Assembly (NCBI RefSeq): GCF_900108245.1
Contig: NZ_FNUY01000006.1
Location: 248,001-312,000, forward strand
Origin: Allobosea lathyri
GTDB lineage: Bacteria > Pseudomonadota > Alphaproteobacteria > Rhizobiales > Beijerinckiaceae
Direction of reading: 5' to 3'
Length of the DNA: 64,000 bases
This document shows, one piece after another, positions 60,060 through 64,000 of the stretch (within the stretch, counting starts at the first letter, position 1; every line of letters begins with the position of its first letter). A program made the translations under genes and the position numbers. The notes beneath the pieces are model-generated. The model made no database searches. It was not told the origin of the DNA and saw only the letters and a list, made by a program, of their open reading frames with translations.

Positions 60060-60464
60060 ATGAGCGCCGTCCATCAGATCCCCATCCGCGTCTATTACGA
60101 GGACACCGATTTCTCCGGCGTCGTCTATCACGCCTCCTATCTGCGCTTCATGGAGCGCGGCCGCACGGAGCTGATCCGGGCGCTCGGCGTCGAGCAGCGC
60201 GAACTGTTCGATGGCGACACCGCGCTCGGTTTTGCCGTCCGGAAGATGAGCATCGACTTCCTCAGGCCGGCCGTGATGGACGATCTGCTGACGGTGGAGA
60301 CGCGGTCCGTGGCGGCGCGCGGGGCGACCATGGATGTCGAGCAGCGCGTGCTGCGCGGCGAGGAGGTGCTGATTACGGCGCAGGTGCTCGTGGCCTGCGT
60401 CGGGGGCGGGCGGGCGCGGCGAATTCCCGATGGGCTGCGGCAGCGGCTGTTGCTGGAAGACTGA
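60060..60464 (+). CDS. ybgC: Tol-Pal system-associated acyl-CoA thioesterase YbgC
   Basis: A 134-residue hot-dog-fold thioesterase. VYYEDTDFSGVVYHASYLRFMERGRTE (split, 12-38) is the 4-hydroxybenzoyl-CoA thioesterase-type active-site signature with the catalytic aspartate (D17). In proteobacteria the gene sits in front of tolQRA. ATG 60060 is used; no Shine-Dalgarno is seen because a 17-base direct repeat precedes it. A TTG 6 codons earlier is possible. Here a TetR gene and a DUF2852 gene separate it from tolQ. Confidence 0.93.
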   Translation: MSAVHQIPIRVYYEDTDFSGVVYHASYLRFMERGRTELIRALGVEQRELFDGDTALGFAVRKMSIDFLRPAVMDDLLTVETRSVAARGATMDVEQRVLRGEEVLITAQVLVACVGGGRARRIPDGLRQRLLLED

Positions 60465-60536
60465 AGGCCGGTCGGCGCGCATCGGGCCAGCGCGCCACTG
60501 TCGACGATCGCGCGGCGCCATGTTAGCGCTCGACAC

Positions 60537-61187
60537 ATGAGCTGGAAACGCGACAAGCCCGATCAGCCGCCACGCGGCTATCACCACGGCAATCTCAAGG
60601 AAGAGCTGGTGCGCGCCGCGCTCGGGCTGATCGGCGAGAAGGGCCCCAACGGTTTCACCTTTGCCGAGGCCGCGCGGCTTGCCGGCGTCAGCCCTGCCGC
60701 GCCCTATCGGCATTTTCGCGACCGGGACGATTTGCTGGCCGATGTCGCGACGCGCGGCTTCCTGGTGTTCGAGGCCGCGCTCACACGTGCCTGGGACCAG
60801 GGCAGGCCCGAGCCCGAAGCCGCCTTCCATCGTCTGGGGCGGGCCTATCTCGCCTTTGCCCATGACGAGCCGGCCTACTATTCGGCGATGTTCGAGGCCG
60901 GCGTGTCGCTCGATGTGAGCCCGGAGCTTCGCAGTGCGGCCGATCGCGCCTTTCTGGTGTTGCGCACGGCGTCGGAGGCTCTGATCGCCAAGCTGCCCGC
61001 CGGGAAACGCCCGCCCTCGCTGATGATGGCGCTGCATGTCTGGTCGATGTCGCATGGGGTCGCCGCCCTGTTCGGCCGCGCCGATGGCGGCAGGCGCCCG
61101 CTGCCGATGTCGGCGGCCGAGCTGCTGGAAGCGGGAATGCTGATTTATCTGCAGGGACTTGGCTTGGGGCCGGGTGCGAAAGACTGA
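60537..61187 (+). CDS. TetR/AcrR family regulator with WHG-type C-terminal domain
   Basis: A 216-residue repressor. The helix-turn-helix is at about 14-62 (HHGNLKEELVRAALGLIGEKGPNGFTFAEAARLAGVSPAAPYRHFRDRDDLL, split). The ligand domain follows, with ALHVWSMSHGVAALFG near 163-178 of the WHG subgroup. The ligand is unknown. A family A repeat and then a perfect palindrome at 61453 lie between it and the DUF2852 gene, which may be its target. ATG 60537. Confidence 0.92.
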   Translation: MSWKRDKPDQPPRGYHHGNLKEELVRAALGLIGEKGPNGFTFAEAARLAGVSPAAPYRHFRDRDDLLADVATRGFLVFEAALTRAWDQGRPEPEAAFHRLGRAYLAFAHDEPAYYSAMFEAGVSLDVSPELRSAADRAFLVLRTASEALIAKLPAGKRPPSLMMALHVWSMSHGVAALFGRADGGRRPLPMSAAELLEAGMLIYLQGLGLGPGAKD

Positions 61188-61207
61188 CACTGCTGGAACG
61201 CCCGTCG

Positions 61208-61316
61208 AGCCCTCATCCTGAGGAGACATTTCGCAGAAATGGCGTCTCGAAGGATGGTTCCAGTGTGCTCTGGAACACCCTTCGAGACGCCGCTGCGGCT
61301 CCTCAGGATGAGGGCT
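61208..61316. repeat. Palindromic repeat, family A (copy A11)
   Basis: Outer arms agccctcatcctgaggag and ctcctcaggatgagggct; inner arms ggcgtctcgaaggatgg and acacccttcgagacgcc. A short duplicate (aggttcggcagccaggttcggcagc) lies after it at 61337-61361. It lies between the TetR and DUF2852 genes. Confidence 0.9.
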
Positions 61317-61452
61317 CGGTTTGCAAGGGTCTCCCAGGTTCGGCAGCCAGGTTCGGCAGCTAGGCTCGGCAGGTTCCTGTAGCCCCGCCAAATCGCCTCA
61401 CTGACAAAGCCGACGCCACCCGCCTTGACAAAAGTTGGAGGTGGGGCCATTT

Positions 61453-61471
61453 ATGTAAATGTGATTTACAT
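61453..61471. promoter_or_regulatory. Perfect palindrome ATGTAAAT-GTG-ATTTACAT
   Basis: An 8-bp perfect inverted repeat with a 3-bp spacer, A/T-rich in a G/C-rich genome, 28 bases before the DUF2852 start. It is a strong candidate operator, possibly for the TetR-type regulator encoded upstream. Confidence 0.5.
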
Positions 61472-61498
61472 TCACTCTTGCTCACGGTGAGGGAACCA

Positions 61499-61975
61499 AT
61501 GCCGATCGTCGCGAAACTTGACGAGTATGGAAGGGGAGCCTGGATCGCCTTTGCGGTTCTCGGCTTCATTGTCTGGTGGCCTCTGGGTCTGGCGACCCTG
61601 GCCTTTTTGTTCGGGAGTGGACGCATGGGTTGCGGATATGCCGGAGCGGACCGGTATGAGCACAGGATGAGCCGCCTGCAGGACAAGATGGAACGCCTGC
61701 GCGAGCGGATGGGCGGTCATCGGGGCGGCTTTGGCAGCGGCTTCGGTGGCGGTGGCTGGCATCGCGGGCCGTCGAGCGGCAACGCCGCTTTCGACGAGTA
61801 CCGCACTGAGACGCTGCGGCGGCTCGAGGACGAGCAGCGCGAGTTCCAGGACTTCCTGGGCCGGCTGCGCATGGCCCGCGACAAGGCCGAGTTCGACCAG
61901 TTCATGGCCGACCGGCGCAGCGAGGAGGCGCCCCATCAGAACCCGCCCCAAAACCCGCCTCAGAGCCCGGCATAA
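61499..61975 (+). CDS. DUF2852 membrane protein
   Basis: A 158-residue protein. One hydrophobic segment (about 16-38, WIAFAVLGFIVWWPLGLATLAFL split) is followed by a basic helix (RMSRLQDKMERLRERMGG near 54-71), a glycine-rich stretch, a charged coiled-coil-like region (YRTETLRRLEDEQREFQDFLGRLRMARDKAEFDQFMADRR, split) and a Gln/Pro tail. This order matches DUF2852 proteins of Hyphomicrobiales, function unknown. ATG 61499 is chosen for GAGGG 6 bases upstream. A strong terminator follows. Confidence 0.85.
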   Translation: MPIVAKLDEYGRGAWIAFAVLGFIVWWPLGLATLAFLFGSGRMGCGYAGADRYEHRMSRLQDKMERLRERMGGHRGGFGSGFGGGGWHRGPSSGNAAFDEYRTETLRRLEDEQREFQDFLGRLRMARDKAEFDQFMADRRSEEAPHQNPPQNPPQSPA

Positions 61976-62007
61976 CGCCGCTCTTCACGAAAAGATGAAC
62001 GCATCAG

Positions 62008-62041
62008 CACCCGCCCCGGGACACCGGGGCGGGTGTTTTTG
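62008..62041 (+). terminator. Rho-independent terminator after DUF2852
   Basis: CACCCGCCCCGG / CCGGGGCGGGTG, a 12-bp perfect stem with a GACA loop, followed by TTTTT, 32 bases after the stop. Confidence 0.95.
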
Positions 62042-62438
62042 CACGTGTGGGCCTACCAATCGCCCGACGTATACCGGGCATTAACCTTGCTGGAGGCTTA
62101 ACTCGATCCTGAACATGCGTTTCGCAGGAAACCCCGTTTCGGCCCATCTTTCGCCGGATTCACAAGCGATTGACGAGAACGGCATTCCCCGGATCGCAGA
62201 TCGGGCGGCGGCGTGGGTATCCCGCGACGCGTACGATGAGGCGTTGGCCTGAGCCTTATGGCGGCGACCTGCCATCGGACTTTGCCGTCGGTCTGGCCAC
62301 AGGACTTGGCCATCGGCCACGGGACCTAACAATGAGGGCCGGATGTCATCCGGAACTCGAATGGAACGAGAGCATGATGTCGACCGGTAATCGGTTTGCG
62401 GATTTTGGCATCATGCGGCGCGGCAGAAGGATGACCGG
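62042..62438. other. Gap upstream of tolQ
   Basis: About 400 bases with no convincing gene. An open frame at 62170-62442 (90 codons) overlaps the tolQ start and has no ribosome-binding site or family resemblance. A small perfect hairpin ccggat-gtc-atccgg lies at 62339-62353. The tolQ promoter should be here. Confidence 0.55.
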
Positions 62439-63149
62439 ATGAACCCCGCCGAGGTCGCGCAAGTCGCGCCACAGATCGACATGTCGTTCTGGACCCTGTT
62501 CTGGCACGCCCACATCGTCGTCAAGCTCGTCATGATGGGTCTGCTCGGCGCCTCGATCTGGTGCTGGTCGATCATCATCGACAAGACGCTGCTCTATCGC
62601 CGCACCCGCAAGGACATGGATGCCTTCGAGGAGGTGTTCTGGTCGGGCCGTTCGCTGGAGGAGCTTTATCGCGACCTCGCCAGCAAGCCGGTCAACGACA
62701 TGGCGGCGGTGTTCGTCGCGGCGATGCGCGAGTGGAAGCGCTCCTTCGAGAATGGCGGCCGCTCGGTCGCCAGCCTGTCGCAGCGCATCGACAAGGTCCT
62801 CGACGTCACGATCCAGCGCGAGGCCGAACGGCTCGAGTCGAAACTGCTCGTGCTCTCCACCGTTGCTTCGGCTGCGCCGTTCATCGGCCTGTTCGGAACG
62901 GTCTGGGGCATCATGAACTCCTTCACCGCCATTGCGGTGTCCAAGAACTCCTCGCTCGCCGTCGTTGCGCCGGGCATCGCGGAGGCCCTGTTTGCGACCG
63001 CGATCGGCCTGTTCGCCGCGATTCCGGCGCTGATGGCCTATAACAAGCTCCAGGCCGAGGTCGCCAAGGCCCAGAACCGGCTCGAAGCCTTCGCCGACGA
63101 GTTCTCCGCGATCCTGTCGCGGCAGATCGACGAGCGGCTGGCAGCGTAG
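62439..63149 (+). CDS. tolQ: Tol-Pal system proton channel TolQ
   Basis: A 236-residue protein with three membrane segments (about 24-46, 145-167 and 178-199). APFIGLFGTVWGIMNSFTAIA near 146-166 is the TolQ/ExbB/MotA signature. With TolR it uses the proton gradient to energise TolA and keep the outer membrane attached during division. The start is ATG 62439. tolR begins 10 bases after its stop. Confidence 0.96.
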   Translation: MNPAEVAQVAPQIDMSFWTLFWHAHIVVKLVMMGLLGASIWCWSIIIDKTLLYRRTRKDMDAFEEVFWSGRSLEELYRDLASKPVNDMAAVFVAAMREWKRSFENGGRSVASLSQRIDKVLDVTIQREAERLESKLLVLSTVASAAPFIGLFGTVWGIMNSFTAIAVSKNSSLAVVAPGIAEALFATAIGLFAAIPALMAYNKLQAEVAKAQNRLEAFADEFSAILSRQIDERLAA

Positions 63150-63159
63150 GGGCGGGGCC

Positions 63160-63609
63160 ATGGGAATGTCAGCAGCATCCGGCGCCAAGGCCGGGGGACG
63201 ACGCGGCCGGCGCGGCCGGCGCCACGGCGCCATCGCCGAGATCAACATGACGCCGTTCATCGACGTCATGCTGGTGTTGCTGATCATCTTCATGGTCGCG
63301 GCACCGCTGATCGCGACCGGAGTACCGCTTGATCTGCCGCAGACCGGCGCCAAGCCGATCAATGTCGACCAGAAGCCCGTCACCATCGCCATCGACAGCA
63401 AGGGGCAGATCTTCCTGCAGGACCAGCCGACGCTGGAGCCGGATCTGGTGACGAAGCTGCAGGGGCTCGCCAAGCAGGGCTTCGACGAGCGCATCTATGT
63501 CCGGGGAGACCGCATGGTCGATTACGGCCGTGTCGCCTCGGTGATGTCGACCATTACATCTGCCGGCTTCAAGCGGGTCGCGCTGGTCACCGAACCAGCG
63601 GCACGCTGA
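63160..63609 (+). CDS. tolR: Tol-Pal system protein TolR
   Basis: A 149-residue protein. A basic N-terminal tail (RRGRRGRRHG) is followed by NMTPFIDVMLVLLIIFMVAA (about 29-48), which carries the conserved proton-path aspartate (D35), and a periplasmic ExbD-type domain. ATG 63160. It acts with TolQ. The partial tolA follows 28 bases after its stop. Confidence 0.96.
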   Translation: MGMSAASGAKAGGRRGRRGRRHGAIAEINMTPFIDVMLVLLIIFMVAAPLIATGVPLDLPQTGAKPINVDQKPVTIAIDSKGQIFLQDQPTLEPDLVTKLQGLAKQGFDERIYVRGDRMVDYGRVASVMSTITSAGFKRVALVTEPAAR

Positions 63610-63637
63610 GGCCAGTGGAAGCAAGGGTGTTCAGGGC

Positions 63638-64000
63638 GTGAAGCTATCGACCTCCGAACCGGGCATGGTGATGTCGGCGCTCGGCCACGTGACGTTTCTC
63701 GTCGCGGGGCTGCTGGCGTTCTCTTCGCCTGCGCCTCTGCCGGAGAACGAAGAGGCCATCGCCGTCGAGGTCGTCGACCCGAGTTCGCTCAACCAGGTGA
63801 CGCGCGGCGAGCGCAGCGCCGAGAAGGTCCAGGCGCAGCCGATCCAGCGCGCCGAGCGCCAGTCCGAGATCGTCGAGCGCAAGGAAGCGGGCGAGGCCAA
63901 GCAGGACACGCCGGCGCCGCCTTCACGGCCCGCCGAACTGAAGACGGCCGACGACAACGCCGCAGCCCCGCTGCCGCCCTCGCGTGCCGCGCTCCTGCCC
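63638..64000 (+). CDS. tolA: TolA-like cell envelope protein (partial)
   Basis: A GTG start at 63638; 121 codons before the window ends. One membrane segment at about 9-28 (GMVMSALGHVTFLVAGLLAF split) is followed by an acidic, then Glu/Lys/Ala/Pro-rich stretch (RGERSAEKVQAQPIQRAERQ near 57-76), as expected for TolA, which spans the periplasm. Position after tolQR supports it. The C-terminal domain is outside the window. Confidence 0.85.
   Translation, partial: MKLSTSEPGMVMSALGHVTFLVAGLLAFSSPAPLPENEEAIAVEVVDPSSLNQVTRGERSAEKVQAQPIQRAERQSEIVERKEAGEAKQDTPAPPSRPAELKTADDNAAAPLPPSRAALLP

Noticed and set aside
62170..62442. A 90-codon open frame upstream of tolQ
   Set aside because: It lacks a ribosome-binding site and a family match and runs into the tolQ start.
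1..64000. CRISPR arrays, insertion sequences, prophage, tRNA or rRNA genes
   Set aside because: No regularly spaced direct repeats with unique spacers, no transposase or integrase, and no cloverleaf-like sequence were seen. The repeats present are palindromic single units, not arrays.

Overview
The window reads as one chromosomal stretch of a GC-rich alphaproteobacterium of the order Hyphomicrobiales, most like Bosea or a close relative. The reasons are the gene content and order (RcdA/DUF1465, TrcR/DUF1013, DUF1192, DUF2852, aa3-oxidase subunit IV beside pntAA-pntAB-pntB, zapA-6S RNA-5-FCL, yebC-ruvCAB-ybgC-tolQRA), CtrA-type TTAA-N7-TTAA sites, and families of about 110-bp palindromic intergenic repeats. 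The genus is an inference. I see no insertion sequence, prophage, CRISPR array, tRNA or rRNA gene.

Layout. 1-8.5 kb: a catabolic block with a TRAP permease (cut by the left edge), an IclR regulator, two acyl-CoA synthetases, a tandem PPC/DUF296 protein, a beta-keto acid cleavage enzyme (BKACE) and an MFS carrier. 8.6-16.5 kb: an ABC1/UbiB protein, a cytochrome oxidase subunit IV, the three-gene transhydrogenase operon, a GNAT protein, an alpha/beta hydrolase, a TPR lipoprotein and rpsU. 16.6-24.3 kb: purEK, two DUF465 genes around a large inverted repeat, an outer-membrane barrel, a third acyl-CoA synthetase, a Pr6Pr membrane protein and a TSUP carrier. 24.4-32.2 kb: propionyl-CoA synthetase, TrcR, a quinone oxidoreductase, DUF1192, a candidate CtrA-linked small RNA, rcdA, rpmE and an ABC exporter. 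32.3-43 kb: an Lrp-controlled ornithine cyclodeaminase/CtlX pair, a MotA/OmpA-type motor pair, an inositol monophosphatase family protein, a coupled benE-thiE-Sel1 operon, and a Tat-exported PhoX phosphatase. 43.3-49.5 kb: a central-carbon cluster on the minus strand (tkt, gap, an unknown membrane coiled-coil gene, pgk, fba). 49.8-64 kb: DUF4164, zapA, 6S RNA, 5-formyltetrahydrofolate cyclo-ligase, ymdB-like, a globin-type chemoreceptor, yebC, TSUP, ruvC-ruvA-GNAT-ruvB, ybgC, a TetR regulator, DUF2852 and tolQ-tolR-tolA (cut by the right edge).

The most unusual observations are these. (i) A palindromic repeat that is elsewhere intergenic lies in frame inside the 5-formyltetrahydrofolate cyclo-ligase gene and adds about 39 residues. 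(ii) A three-hairpin small-RNA-like unit with anti-Shine-Dalgarno segments and a strong terminator lies just after a perfect CtrA site, upstream of rcdA. (iii) Palindromic repeats of at least five families occupy every one of the 11 non-overlapping convergent gene gaps, and I found none in a divergent gap. (iv) A 266-bp nested inverted repeat separates two DUF465 genes. (v) A short leader ORF with a good ribosome-binding site precedes the TRAP permease. No defence system or other self-contained novel machine was found.
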